42,680 nt of DNA from an uncultured Eubacteriales bacterium (GTDB lineage: Bacteria > Bacillota > Clostridia > Lachnospirales > Lachnospiraceae): positions 1 through 42,680 of the forward strand of contig URMF01000029.1 in the NCBI GenBank assembly GCA_900548855.1. Reading direction: 5' to 3'. The position numbers and the translations under genes are program-made. The notes beneath the pieces are model-generated. The model did not search any database. It was given only the letters and a program-made list of their open reading frames with translations, and was not told the origin of the DNA. Positions within the stretch are counted from its first letter, which is position 1. Each line of letters opens with the position of its first letter. This document shows, piece by piece, positions 15,468 to 24,710 of the stretch.

Positions 15468-17825
15468 ATGTTCTGGAGGATATTGAAAAAAGACCTGAAA
15501 CGCAAAAAGACCATGAACATCATTCTGCTGTTGTTTGTCATTTTGTGTTCCATGTTTGCAGCGGCGGCAGTGAACAACATCATAGCTGTGACTGGCGGTA
15601 TTGAGCATTATTTTGATGCGGCGGATGTCCCCGATGTCACCGTGCTGATGCTGAATAGCGTGGAAGACGATCTCGAGGAAAAGATTGGGGAGCTTGCCTG
15701 CGTCAGGGAGATAAAGACCGAGCATTGGCTGAGCTGCAACTCAGAGAGTTTCAAGCATAACGGAAAGAAACTCGATAATTTCACGAATGCCGCCTGCTTG
15801 GTTTCCGATCGTGAAATGGCTGTCAACTATTTCGATGAGAACAATAACATCATCGAAAGCGTGGACAAGGGCTGCTTTTATGCCAGTGCTCCTTTTTTAC
15901 AGGACATTGCTATAAAAGAGGGCGACGAGGTGGAGCTTACTGTCGGGGAAAGTCATCTTGCGCTTCAGTTTATGGGGCGGTTTAAGGGTGCGCTGTTCCA
16001 TTCGGGAAAAGCTGATGCCCCGTATCTTATCCTAAACTCTGCTGACTATGACTATCTTGACAAGGACGAAGCCACTCATATCCTGAATTACAAGCAGCTT
16101 TATATCAATACATCCGATGTTGATGAAATAAAGGAACTTGCAAAGAACTATGACCGTGTATTTGTCATCACACGGGAAGAAAGCAAGAGTATTTATCTCT
16201 ATGATATGCTTTTGGCTTATACCTTAATGATAATCAGCGTTGTGCTGATGTTCACAGCTTTTGTGATGCTGCGTTTCACGATAGGCTTTACGATTAGCGA
16301 GGAATTTCGTGAGATTGGTGTGATAAAGGCAGTTGGTATCGATAACGGCAGTATAAGAAGCCTGTATATTGTCAAATATCTTGCCATTGCCGTGGTTGGT
16401 GCACTGATAGGGTATTTCTGTTCCGTCCCTCTTAGGCGTATGATGATGAAAACGGTATCGGAAAATATGGTTCTTGGCAGCGAGAGCGGCACTATGATAG
16501 GTTTTTTCAGTTCTGCGGCGGTAGTTATGATTATCCTGCTGTTCTGCTACGGCTGCACACGCAGAGTCAATAAACTCTCACCAATCGACGCGGTAAGAAA
16601 CGGGCAGACGGGAGAGCGCTTCCGAAAAAAAAGCTTTATGCGCTTAGGACGTTCAAAGCTGCCGCAGGCTGCATTTTTCCCGGTCAATGATGTGTTCAGC
16701 TCACCGAAGCAGTTTTCTATCATAACGGTTGTGTTTACGCTCTGTATCCTGTTGATGACGATCATGTCAAATTTTGAATTGACATTAAAAAGTGAAAAAC
16801 TGCTGCGCTTCTTCGATGTACCCTCAAGCGAAGCGCATATCATGGACAGCGAAATACTTGCAGAAGTCATAACAGATCAGAGTACGCATAAGGCAATCAT
16901 CGCAGATACCGAAAAACTCCTTGCCGATAACGGAATGCCGGGTAAATGCACAATGACGATAGGTGCGCAGTTTGAAATATCACATGAAGACAAAACGGAA
17001 AGGGTTAATTTCCGCGTCATGAAAGGGGAAACAAATGACACGTTCTATGTAGACGAAGGCAGTGCGCCACAGAAGACGGACGAGATCGCCGTAACGGCAG
17101 GCACCCTCGATAACCTGGGCGCAGAGATAGGTGACAGGGTAACGGCAGTAATAAATGAGAAAGAGTACGAGTTTATGATTACGGGAACATTTTCTTCGTT
17201 TGTCAACACCGCTAACGCCGCTTTTCTATATAAAGATTTTGACCTCGGACATTTGGCGGCAAGTAATGTGATGGGCGTGCAGATACACTTTGACGGCAGT
17301 CCCGACAAGGAGCAGATAAACCAAAACATTGAAAAGCTCAAAAGCTTGCTCGAAACTGACAAGGTGTATTCGACCCCGGATTACATCAATAATTTTACGG
17401 GAATGTCCGATACGCTGAATGCGACCAAGAAGATGATGATTATTATTACTGTGATTGTAACGGCATTGATTGTCATACTCATGGAGCGTTCGTTCCTCTC
17501 AAAGGAAAAGAGCGAGATTGCACTGATGAAAGCGGTGGGGATTCCTAACAGCAGCATTGCCATACAGCATACACTGCGGTTTGTGATCGTATCGGTGATT
17601 GCCTGCATCGTTTCTTCGGCGGCGCTTATGCCGATCAGCAACGTAATGATGAATTGGATAGGTAACATGATCGGCGATATATCAGGCTTGCAATGCGATT
17701 TTGATCCGCTGGAAATATTTGTGGTATGCCCGGCAATTCTCATCGGCGGGACCGCAATCGGCTCATTCCTGACAGCGCTTTATACAAAAACAATCAAGGC
17801 TTCTGATACGGCAAGCATAGAATAA
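15468..17825 (+). CDS. FtsX-type ABC transporter permease
   Basis: A 785-residue permease of the MacB/FtsX superfamily. It has an N-terminal helix (residues about 15-40), a large extracytoplasmic domain (40-240), three helices (about 245-355), then a second half with another membrane anchor (about 405-425), a second extracytoplasmic domain, and three C-terminal helices (about 650-775). The motif EFREIGVIKAVGID before the first helix trio, and EIALMKAVGIPNSSI before the last, are the repeated FtsX motifs. AAGAGG precedes the ATG. The ATPase follows after 13 bases. Such transporters with a two-component system usually move or sense antimicrobial peptides; the substrate here is unknown. Base composition is richer in GC than the flanks. 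Confidence 0.9.
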   Translation: MFWRILKKDLKRKKTMNIILLLFVILCSMFAAAAVNNIIAVTGGIEHYFDAADVPDVTVLMLNSVEDDLEEKIGELACVREIKTEHWLSCNSESFKHNGKKLDNFTNAACLVSDREMAVNYFDENNNIIESVDKGCFYASAPFLQDIAIKEGDEVELTVGESHLALQFMGRFKGALFHSGKADAPYLILNSADYDYLDKDEATHILNYKQLYINTSDVDEIKELAKNYDRVFVITREESKSIYLYDMLLAYTLMIISVVLMFTAFVMLRFTIGFTISEEFREIGVIKAVGIDNGSIRSLYIVKYLAIAVVGALIGYFCSVPLRRMMMKTVSENMVLGSESGTMIGFFSSAAVVMIILLFCYGCTRRVNKLSPIDAVRNGQTGERFRKKSFMRLGRSKLPQAAFFPVNDVFSSPKQFSIITVVFTLCILLMTIMSNFELTLKSEKLLRFFDVPSSEAHIMDSEILAEVITDQSTHKAIIADTEKLLADNGMPGKCTMTIGAQFEISHEDKTERVNFRVMKGETNDTFYVDEGSAPQKTDEIAVTAGTLDNLGAEIGDRVTAVINEKEYEFMITGTFSSFVNTANAAFLYKDFDLGHLAASNVMGVQIHFDGSPDKEQINQNIEKLKSLLETDKVYSTPDYINNFTGMSDTLNATKKMMIIITVIVTALIVILMERSFLSKEKSEIALMKAVGIPNSSIAIQHTLRFVIVSVIACIVSSAALMPISNVMMNWIGNMIGDISGLQCDFDPLEIFVVCPAILIGGTAIGSFLTALYTKTIKASDTASIE

Positions 17826-17838
17826 GGAGGACAACGTA

Positions 17839-18609
17839 ATGAATACAGTTTTACAGACAAAGGGACTTTGCAAGACATATATCGTGAACAAGCATCAGAA
17901 CAATGTGCTGAAAAACATTGACCTGACGATAAGCGAGGGCGAAATGGTAGCGGTCATGGGTCCCTCCGGCTCGGGTAAAAGCACACTGCTCTACTGCGTT
18001 TCGGGAATGGACAGAGTGACTGCTGGCAAGGTGTTTTTTAACGGCAGGGAAATTGCGGAACTTGGTGATAAGGAGCTTGCAAGGCTCAGACTCGATGAAA
18101 TGGGCTTTATTTTTCAGCAGATGTACATGATGAAAAATCTTTCGGTGCTTGATAATATCATTTTTCCTGCGGTAAAGTCGAAAAAGAATGCGGAGAGCCG
18201 CAGGCAGACTGAGGAGCGCGGCAGAGCGCTTATGCGCAGACTTGGCATTGATGATGTGTGCGGCAATGACATTAACGAGGTGTCGGGTGGACAGCTTCAG
18301 AGGGCTTGTATCTGCCGCAGTATGATAAACAATCCCAAGATGATTTTTGCCGATGAGCCGACAGGCGCATTAAACCGTGCAAGCTCCGATGAGGTTATGA
18401 ACGAGCTGCTTTCCCTCAACTGTGATGGTACGACTATCATGTGTGTGACCCACGATCCGAAGGTTGCTGCCAAGTGCAGCAGGGTGCTTTACATTGTGGA
18501 CGGCAGGATAGTCGGTGAAAAAGAAATGGGACATTTTGACGGCGGTGACAAGGAGCTTCGTGACCGTGAAAGAGAGCTGAACAACTGGCTGATGGAACAG
18601 GGCTGGTAA
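17839..18609 (+). CDS. ABC transporter ATP-binding protein (LolD/MacB type)
   Basis: A 256-residue ATPase partner of the preceding permease, with GGAGG before the ATG. Motifs: Walker A GPSGSGKST, Q-loop FIFQQMYMMKNLSVLDNI, signature VSGGQLQRA, Walker B MIFADEPTGAL and the H-switch CVTHDP. This is the standard peptide-efflux/lipoprotein-type subfamily that energises FtsX-like permeases. The C-terminal 30 residues (GGDKELRDRERELNNWLMEQGW) form a charged helix beyond the core, a feature of this group. It is in one operon with the permease and upstream of a two-component system. Confidence 0.93.
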   Translation: MNTVLQTKGLCKTYIVNKHQNNVLKNIDLTISEGEMVAVMGPSGSGKSTLLYCVSGMDRVTAGKVFFNGREIAELGDKELARLRLDEMGFIFQQMYMMKNLSVLDNIIFPAVKSKKNAESRRQTEERGRALMRRLGIDDVCGNDINEVSGGQLQRACICRSMINNPKMIFADEPTGALNRASSDEVMNELLSLNCDGTTIMCVTHDPKVAAKCSRVLYIVDGRIVGEKEMGHFDGGDKELRDRERELNNWLMEQGW

Positions 18610-18615
18610 TATTTG

Positions 18616-18652
18616 CAGAATCTTAGCAGAATCTTAGCTGATATGGTACAAT
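18616..18652 (+). promoter_or_regulatory. Promoter of the two-component system with tandem 11-bp repeat
   Basis: Two exact copies of CAGAATCTTAG stand head to tail (18616-18626, 18627-18637), followed by an extended -10, TGGTACAAT (TACAAT at 18647-18652). The 11-base period fits an OmpR-family dimer and suggests autoregulation. Confidence 0.6.
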
Positions 18653-18671
18653 ACTTGTAGGAGGTGAGCTT

Positions 18672-19334
18672 ATGACCGATATTCTGATAGTGGAAGACGA
18701 TAAGGAACTAGCTGGCTTGCTGACTGACTTCCTGCGTGACGAGGGCTATACCGTATCAAGCGTGGGCAGCGGAGAGCGTGCCGTGCAGCTCTTTGAACGA
18801 TATGGAGCAAAGCTTGTGGTGCTTGACATCAATCTCCCTGATGTGAATGGCTTTGCGGTCTGCTCCAAACTTCGGGAAAATGTGGATACTCCTATATTGA
18901 TTGTAAGTTCAAGGACGGGCAAGGAGGATAAGCTGAACGGCTTTGACCTCGGTGCTGATGATTATATAGAAAAGCCTTATGACATTGATATTCTTATCGC
19001 TAAGATCAAGGGGATATTCAAACGGCGGTATCAGCGTGATACATTGTCGGCGGACGGTGTGATACTCAATCTTGTAGATAAAACAGCAATCATCGACGGA
19101 AAGCCCGTAGAACTGCCTGCAAAGGAATTTGATCTGTTGGCGCTTCTGATTGAGAACCAGGGCAAAGCTCTGAAAAAAGAGTACCTGTTTGGCACTGTCT
19201 GGGGCAGCGACAGCGATTCGGAGCTGCAAACGCTCCATGTGCATATCAACCGCCTTCGCCAGAAGCTCGGTGATGATCCTAAGAATGCAAAGCGTTTGTT
19301 GACTGTTTGGGGTGTGGGGTATAAGTTTGTATGA
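18672..19334 (+). CDS. OmpR-family response regulator
   Basis: A 220-residue protein with AGGAGGTGA before the ATG. The receiver domain (1-115) has the acidic pocket EDD, phospho-acceptor Asp52 in VVLDINLPD, the Ser of IVSSRTGKEDK and Lys of DYIEKPYD. The C-terminal winged helix (about 125-220) includes PAKEFDLLALLIENQGKALKKEYLF and the recognition helix LQTLHVHINRLRQKLG. It is likely phosphorylated by the overlapping histidine kinase and binds the 11-base-repeat sites upstream of itself and of the permease. The exact stimulus is unknown. Confidence 0.94.
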   Translation: MTDILIVEDDKELAGLLTDFLRDEGYTVSSVGSGERAVQLFERYGAKLVVLDINLPDVNGFAVCSKLRENVDTPILIVSSRTGKEDKLNGFDLGADDYIEKPYDIDILIAKIKGIFKRRYQRDTLSADGVILNLVDKTAIIDGKPVELPAKEFDLLALLIENQGKALKKEYLFGTVWGSDSDSELQTLHVHINRLRQKLGDDPKNAKRLLTVWGVGYKFV

Positions 19335-20548
19335 AGACTTTCAGAAGACTGTGTATTGTAGTGATAACTGTATTTCTTTTGCTGACGGCGGTATTGAATC
19401 TATTTCTTGTAGGAGCAAAAAACAGGAATGAAGGCATCTATCGTGTGGAAGCCAAGCGGCTTGCAGATGAGATAGCGGAAACAGGAGAGTTTGACCTTGA
19501 AAAATATCCTCATATTACGGGGGTGTCGGGGGCTGATGACGGCGAACTGTACACCTCCGATGAGCAGTATCTGATTATAGAAGCAGGTGGTACGCTGTAT
19601 CGTGTGGAGTATATTGTCGGAAACGGACAGCACGGCATTGCGGTAATAAACTGTGTATTTGGTACGCTGTTCCTGCTGATGATTGGTCTTTTGTATTATA
19701 TCTGGGAGCATATCATCGTGCCATTCGGCAGGTTGAACAATGTTCCGCAGGAGCTTGCAAGGGGTAATCTTGCTGTTCCGATACCAGAGGAAAAAAGCCG
19801 TTTCTTCGGGAAATTTACATGGGGTGTAAATCTTCTGCGTGAGAGTATCGAGGACAGCCGCAAAAAAGAAATTACGATGCAGAGGGACAAAAAACTCTTG
19901 CTGCTCTCCCTTTCCCACGACATCAAAACGCCTTTGTCGGCAATCAAGCTGAATGCAAGGGCACTTGCCAGGGGATTATACAAGGACGAGGAAAAACGGC
20001 GTGCTGCTGCCGAGAGCATCAATACCCGTGCAGATGAGATAGAGTGTTTTGTCAGTGAGATCACAAAGGCGGCAAGTGAGGACTTTATGAGCTTTGAGGT
20101 CACACAGGGGGAGGCTTTCTTAAGCGATATCATAACAAGAATAGATGCGAGATATGCTCCCCAGCTTGCCATGTCGGGAACGGAGTTTGCGATTCAGAAA
20201 TATGATGACTGCATTCTTTCCTGCGACTCAGACCGCCTTGCGGAGTGCCTGCAAAATCTGATTGATAATGCGATCAAATACGGTGACGGCAGACGAATTG
20301 AGATTAGCTTTGATAAAATGGACGGCTGTGAGCTTATCACGGTATCAAATACGGGCTGTATGCTTGAAGCGAAAGAACTGCCGCAGATATTCGAGAGCTT
20401 TCATCGTGGAAATAATGCGGACAGGGTGCAGGGCAACGGACTTGGACTTTTCATATGCCGCAGGCTGATGGGGCTTATGAACGGAGAGGTATATGCTGAT
20501 ATTCGTGATGAATGCTTCTATATAACACTTGTTGTTAAAATGGCTTAA
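19331..20548 (+). CDS. Membrane sensor histidine kinase
   Basis: A 405-residue kinase overlapping the regulator stop by four bases (ATGA). Helix 1 is about residues 8-28, followed by a short extracytoplasmic loop of about 70 residues, helix 2 about 102-123, a HAMP-like linker, the HisKA domain with His196 in LLSLSHDIKTPLSAIK, and a HATPase domain with the N box (LIDNAIKYGDG) and G boxes (NTGCMLEAKELPQIFESFHRG, GNGLGLFICRRL). The short loop suggests sensing within or near the membrane or through the transporter. The whole gene shares the GC-rich codon use of the cassette. Confidence 0.93.
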   Translation: MKTFRRLCIVVITVFLLLTAVLNLFLVGAKNRNEGIYRVEAKRLADEIAETGEFDLEKYPHITGVSGADDGELYTSDEQYLIIEAGGTLYRVEYIVGNGQHGIAVINCVFGTLFLLMIGLLYYIWEHIIVPFGRLNNVPQELARGNLAVPIPEEKSRFFGKFTWGVNLLRESIEDSRKKEITMQRDKKLLLLSLSHDIKTPLSAIKLNARALARGLYKDEEKRRAAAESINTRADEIECFVSEITKAASEDFMSFEVTQGEAFLSDIITRIDARYAPQLAMSGTEFAIQKYDDCILSCDSDRLAECLQNLIDNAIKYGDGRRIEISFDKMDGCELITVSNTGCMLEAKELPQIFESFHRGNNADRVQGNGLGLFICRRLMGLMNGEVYADIRDECFYITLVVKMA

Positions 20549-20599
20549 GGTTGTGCAAAAATCATCCTGTTATACATAGCTGACACTATACAAAAAAAC

Positions 20600-20633
20600 A
20601 AAAGGGTAATACGTCACACCCGTATTACCCTTT
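20600..20633. terminator. Bidirectional terminator overlapping the sua5 3' end
   Basis: A 13-bp stem AAAGGGTAATACG and CGTATTACCCTTT with a 7-base loop. On the minus strand it is followed by TGTTTTTTTG, a strong terminator. One arm and part of the loop lie inside the end of the leftward sua5 coding region. Confidence 0.8.
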
Positions 20634-21741
20634 GTCCTGCCGCCTTTAACAGACGGTTCATAATGGCATAGGAAAGCTCCTCTCCACGAAAGCTTTCCGC
20701 ATAAATATAGTCAACCCCTGCGGCATCAAAATCCCGCAAAGCTTTATAAAGTCCCGCTGCCACAGTACTGCTCTCCTTTCTGTCACCTACACAAATAACA
20801 GTGTCTGCAAAATCTGTATAACAGGAAACCGTCTCACGGGATGCCATAATTCCTACCCGGAAACCTGCCGCTCTCCTTTCTGCTGCCAGAGCACAAATCT
20901 TGTCAATAACCGGCTGTTGTATTTTTTTTAATACTCCGGCATCCTCTGCAGCCTGAAGATTCTTTTGCACTCCGCCATCCATATCGTTTCGCTCCACCAA
21001 GGTCATTTCACCCTTTGGTGCATAATGGGTATATTTCATACCGGGAGCCTTCGGGCGAAATCCCTCCATCGGTTTTTCCAGCGCCGGGTCTACAGTCACC
21101 TGTCCAACAATCTGCTCCAGCATATTCTTTGTGATAAATCCCGGCCGGAGTATTGTAGGAACCTCTCCGGTCACATCCACAATGGTAGACTCTATTCCGA
21201 TTCCCACCGCTCCACCATCCACAATATATTCAATCCGTCCCATCATATCCTCTGCTACATGCTCTGCCCTGGTGGGAGAGGGGCGCCCGGAAATATTGGC
21301 ACTGGGAGCCGCCACATAAACGCCGGACTGCCGGATTAACCGGAGCGCCGCCGGATGGGACGGCATTCGAACGGCTACCGTATCAAGCCCTCCTGTGGTT
21401 CCGTAAGGTACAATCTTTTTTTTCGGAAGAACAATGGTGAGAGGACCCGGCCAGAATGCCTGCGCAAGCATATATGCATACGCATTGGGACAGGCGATTT
21501 CCTCCATATCCTCTACCCTGGCAATATGCACAATCAAAGGGTTATCAGAGGGACGACCCTTTGCCGCATAAATCCTTTTAGCGGCTGTCTCCTGCAGTGC
21601 ATCCGCTCCCAAACCGTATACGGTTTCTGTCGGAAATGCCACCAAACCTCCATTTCTCAGACAACCAGCCGGTTCCTCCAACCGGCTGGCGAGCGCCTCT
21701 TCATCTTTTACATTTTTTACATCTACAAGTTTTGTCTGCAT
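20614..21741 (-). CDS. tsaC: L-threonylcarbamoyladenylate synthase (Sua5 type)
   Basis: Makes threonylcarbamoyl-AMP for the t6A37 modification of ANN-decoding tRNAs. The 375-residue, two-domain form has a YrdC domain (1-215) with GGLVAFPTETVYGLGADA and the KxR/SxN site (KGRPSDNPLIVHI), also PSANISGRPSPT, and a C-terminal Sua5 domain reached through the conserved linker GMKYTHYAPKGE. Length is normal for Sua5 rather than the short TsaC. It begins one base after the stop of the upstream protease gene with no clear ribosome binding site, so translation may be coupled. Confidence 0.94.
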   Translation of the reverse strand: MQTKLVDVKNVKDEEALASRLEEPAGCLRNGGLVAFPTETVYGLGADALQETAAKRIYAAKGRPSDNPLIVHIARVEDMEEIACPNAYAYMLAQAFWPGPLTIVLPKKKIVPYGTTGGLDTVAVRMPSHPAALRLIRQSGVYVAAPSANISGRPSPTRAEHVAEDMMGRIEYIVDGGAVGIGIESTIVDVTGEVPTILRPGFITKNMLEQIVGQVTVDPALEKPMEGFRPKAPGMKYTHYAPKGEMTLVERNDMDGGVQKNLQAAEDAGVLKKIQQPVIDKICALAAERRAAGFRVGIMASRETVSCYTDFADTVICVGDRKESSTVAAGLYKALRDFDAAGVDYIYAESFRGEELSYAIMNRLLKAAGQRVIRV

Positions 21742-21742
21742 T

Positions 21743-23800
21743 TTATTTTACTGTAACCTTCTTAACCGCTGTATAGCTTCCGTACAGCTTCTTTCCACTC
21801 TTTGTCAGATAAGGACGCATTTTTACATAATATGTGCCTTTTTTCAGTTTCTTTTTGATGTATTTTGTTTTTGTCTTACTGGTTATTGTGGCAAGTGTCT
21901 TATAACCGCTGCTCTTGCTCTTTGAATAATATATTACATAGCCCGATGCGGCATTATTTTTCTTCCAGCGTACGGTTATCTTCTTCTTACTACCTGTTAC
22001 CTTAAAGCTTTTAACCTTAGACGGACCCACTGTCACCTTACAGCTGAGTGTTTTCGTCTTGCTGCCGGCTACAAATTTCGCTTTAATTGTTGCCGTGCCA
22101 TATGTCTTTGCCTTCACCTTTCCACTGCTGGAAACCGTTGCCACACTCTTATTAGAAGAGGTCCAGGTTACCTTTCTCTTTACAGAAGAAGGGGTAACCT
22201 TTAACGAAAGGGTTGCGGAGCTTCCCTTGGAAATTCCCATGGTCTTATTGCTTAATTTATAGGTGGTCTTCTGAACTGTGTTATCCGTATATGCCTTAAT
22301 CCGGAGATTACAGGTATTACCTGAGCCTATTTCCCGATAATCTCCACAATCATACCACTTTTTATTTCTATATATATATCCCTGCGCCTTTCCCACTGCT
22401 GTTGAAAAGGATATCCATCCTGCATTGTACTGGCTCTCACAGGCCATTGATACAGAACCACCATCTGCGGCACGCAATGTAATGACAACGGAATACTTTT
22501 CTCCTGCCGTCAGGGTAACCGGTGATTTTAACACTATCTGATTGTAGCCAGCCTCCGTAAGCGTGCCTGTCTGAGGCTTCGAAAACATAGCCTTACCCTT
22601 TGTCGGATTGGAGGTGCTGGTAACACCTGTGTATACCTGAAGGCTGTATTTTACATTTGTTGTGAGTACATCTACACTGACTGCTTTTAATACCTCATTA
22701 TAACCGGACTTGGATGCCTTTGTTTTAAATACATTTGCATAGGTCGTTCCACTTGCAAGTCCCCAGCTCAGTGCCGGATTGGCCGTTCCGTCATACTGGT
22801 AATTATTGTCATACGCCTGGGAGGCCTTAACCATATCATAGGCTACAATTTCACGAAGACTGGCATCCTCATAGGAGACATACATATAACCATAATCACC
22901 CAGAGGCTTTCCCTGATAGGTTGCTCCATAACTGTTCTTAACAATCCATGCACCATTCCGCTTCGGCCGGCTGCTGCTGTTAAAATTCATTCTGGAATAG
23001 CTATCATCCCATCCCACAATTGTCACTGCATGGTTTCCATCCTTCTTCGGACAATAGTATGCACCGTTTGTCAGATTCCAATAAGAATTATCCATATATA
23101 TACCGGAAGCAACTGCACCATAATCCATAATTGCCTGTTTTACGGTATTTACACTATAGTTAAAAAAATATGTATTTGCCACCTTATAATCACTCCTGTA
23201 GCAGGCACTTGCCGCTAATGCCTTCGGTGAATACGCTCCGCCCGCGTCATCCTCTGATGTGGTTTCCTTTACCACACCTGACCAGGTTGCCAGAGCCAGT
23301 GCTGTGCCCTGCAGAGTACCTCCGTTCATTACCCATGTACTGTTCGTGTTTAAATTGGCATCTCCTGCCGTATAGCCAACTGGGTCTGCGGTTCGATTAT
23401 AGAAAAAATACGCCAGATGGTTTTCTGATAGATTAACATTCTCATTTTCATATCCCTTTTTGATTAAATTGCCCTCAATGGCCGCAATGGTTGAAAATGC
23501 CCAGCAGGTATTGGTATTTCCCTGGTCTTCAACTCTGTTTGATACCTTTTTTGTGGTTCTTGGGTCATATTTTGTAGCAAAAGAGACTCCTCTTTTGGTT
23601 AATGTGGTATCACTGCCATCCTCTATATCCACTCCATTAAATGTATTGTCAAATATAGGATGTCCTGCTACCGTACCCACCTGCTGACCTGCTGCATGGG
23701 AAGGAAACGTTCCCATTCCAGCAATACACAATCCCATTCCCAAAGCCAAAAACATTTTTTTCGTCCAGCTTCCTGCTGCTTTCCAATTCCTTTTTACCAT
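21743..23800 (-). CDS. Secreted papain-family (C1A) cysteine protease with Ig-like and FN3-like tail
   Basis: A 685-residue exported protein. The signal peptide runs to about residue 37 (KKMFLALGMGLCIAGMG, then SHAA). The papain domain (about 75-320) has catalytic Cys99 in NTNTCWAFS, His257 in GNHAVTIVGWDD and Asn289 in AWIVKNSYG, with no obvious inhibitory propeptide. About 330-505 is a beta-rich region typical of clostridial C1 proteases. About 510-590 is a BIG2-type Ig-like domain (VTWTSSNKSVATVSSSGKVKA), and about 590-685 an FN3-like, Lys-rich domain that may hold the protein at the cell surface. It probably degrades extracellular protein; the substrate is unknown. Confidence 0.9.
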   Translation of the reverse strand: MVKRNWKAAGSWTKKMFLALGMGLCIAGMGTFPSHAAGQQVGTVAGHPIFDNTFNGVDIEDGSDTTLTKRGVSFATKYDPRTTKKVSNRVEDQGNTNTCWAFSTIAAIEGNLIKKGYENENVNLSENHLAYFFYNRTADPVGYTAGDANLNTNSTWVMNGGTLQGTALALATWSGVVKETTSEDDAGGAYSPKALAASACYRSDYKVANTYFFNYSVNTVKQAIMDYGAVASGIYMDNSYWNLTNGAYYCPKKDGNHAVTIVGWDDSYSRMNFNSSSRPKRNGAWIVKNSYGATYQGKPLGDYGYMYVSYEDASLREIVAYDMVKASQAYDNNYQYDGTANPALSWGLASGTTYANVFKTKASKSGYNEVLKAVSVDVLTTNVKYSLQVYTGVTSTSNPTKGKAMFSKPQTGTLTEAGYNQIVLKSPVTLTAGEKYSVVITLRAADGGSVSMACESQYNAGWISFSTAVGKAQGYIYRNKKWYDCGDYREIGSGNTCNLRIKAYTDNTVQKTTYKLSNKTMGISKGSSATLSLKVTPSSVKRKVTWTSSNKSVATVSSSGKVKAKTYGTATIKAKFVAGSKTKTLSCKVTVGPSKVKSFKVTGSKKKITVRWKKNNAASGYVIYYSKSKSSGYKTLATITSKTKTKYIKKKLKKGTYYVKMRPYLTKSGKKLYGSYTAVKKVTVK

Positions 23801-23993
23801 AAATCCATTCTCCTATTCTTAAATACCTGCCATGACTCTGCCACGCCCATAAAATATATGCCTGCAAACAAATAAATCCATTTTACTATACCATGATTTA
23901 AATAGCACTGCAAGATTTTATAATGTGTCTGTCATATAGAGCTTTTCCATAACATATCTTAAAATAAGAATAGCCATTCCGAGTGTAAAATGC

Positions 23994-24668
23994 ATGAAAA
24001 AAAATTATATGCTGGTTTTAAGTTTTTATCTCTGTCTCATCGCATTATTGGCCGTATACAAAAATTATAATTCCCCTGTTTTTTCACAAAATAAGGATAA
24101 AAAAATTATTGTAATCGATGTGGGACATGGAGGTTCTGACCCCGGAAAGGTCAGCGCAGACGGTATCAGAGAAAAGGATGTCAATCTGCAGATTGCACTT
24201 TATCTTAAGGACTATCTGATTGCCCAGGATTACACCGTATATATGACAAGGGAAACCGACTGTGGATTATACGACAGCAGTGTTAAAAATAAGAAAACCT
24301 CTGATTTAAATAACCGCATTCAGTTTTTTAAGGATAAAAATGCTTTCTGTGTTATCAGCATTCACCAGAACAGCTACCCTGACACAATCCAGCATGGCGC
24401 ACAGACCTTTTATTTTACCGGAAGCACAGAGGGAAAAATATTGGCAGAGGCTGTTCAGGATTCCCTGTTAAAATTCGATGACACCAACACCAGGCAAATA
24501 AAACCCTCTGACAGCTACTATCTGTTAAAGCATTCCCCAGTTCCTTCTATTATAGTGGAATGTGGTTTTTTGTCCAATCCTGAAGAAACCGCAAAACTCA
24601 CGGATGCCAATTACCAGAAACAGCTTGCCTATGCCATTAGCCTCGGCATCTGCCGCTATGCAAAATAA
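23994..24668 (+). CDS. cwlD: N-acetylmuramoyl-L-alanine amidase, CwlD-like
   Basis: A zinc amidase (Amidase_3) that cleaves the stem peptide from muramic acid. The 224 residues include an N-terminal helix (YMLVLSFYLCLIALLAVY) acting as signal or anchor. The catalytic zinc ligands and Glu appear in VIDVGHGGSDPG, GIREKDVNLQIA, ISIHQNSYPD and IIVECGFLSN. Size and architecture match CwlD, which makes muramic-delta-lactam in spore cortex, but other small amidases look alike, so the symbol is tentative. A -10 TATAAT lies at 23919-23924; the ribosome binding site is weak. The gene diverges from the protease gene. Confidence 0.85.
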   Translation: MKKNYMLVLSFYLCLIALLAVYKNYNSPVFSQNKDKKIIVIDVGHGGSDPGKVSADGIREKDVNLQIALYLKDYLIAQDYTVYMTRETDCGLYDSSVKNKKTSDLNNRIQFFKDKNAFCVISIHQNSYPDTIQHGAQTFYFTGSTEGKILAEAVQDSLLKFDDTNTRQIKPSDSYYLLKHSPVPSIIVECGFLSNPEETAKLTDANYQKQLAYAISLGICRYAK

Positions 24669-24684
24669 CAGGTATAATCAAAAC

Positions 24685-24710
24685 GGACTGCCCGTGAGGA
24701 CAGTCCTTCT
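24685..24710 (+). terminator. Intrinsic terminator-like hairpin after cwlD
   Basis: Stem GGACTG (24685-24690) and CAGTCC (24701-24706) with a 10-base loop, followed by TTCT. The T-tract is short, so termination may be weak. Confidence 0.5.

Noticed and set aside
19696..20172. 158-residue leftward ORF antisense to the histidine kinase
   Set aside because: Lies inside a confidently identified kinase gene and has no start signal; low-complexity Ser/Leu content.
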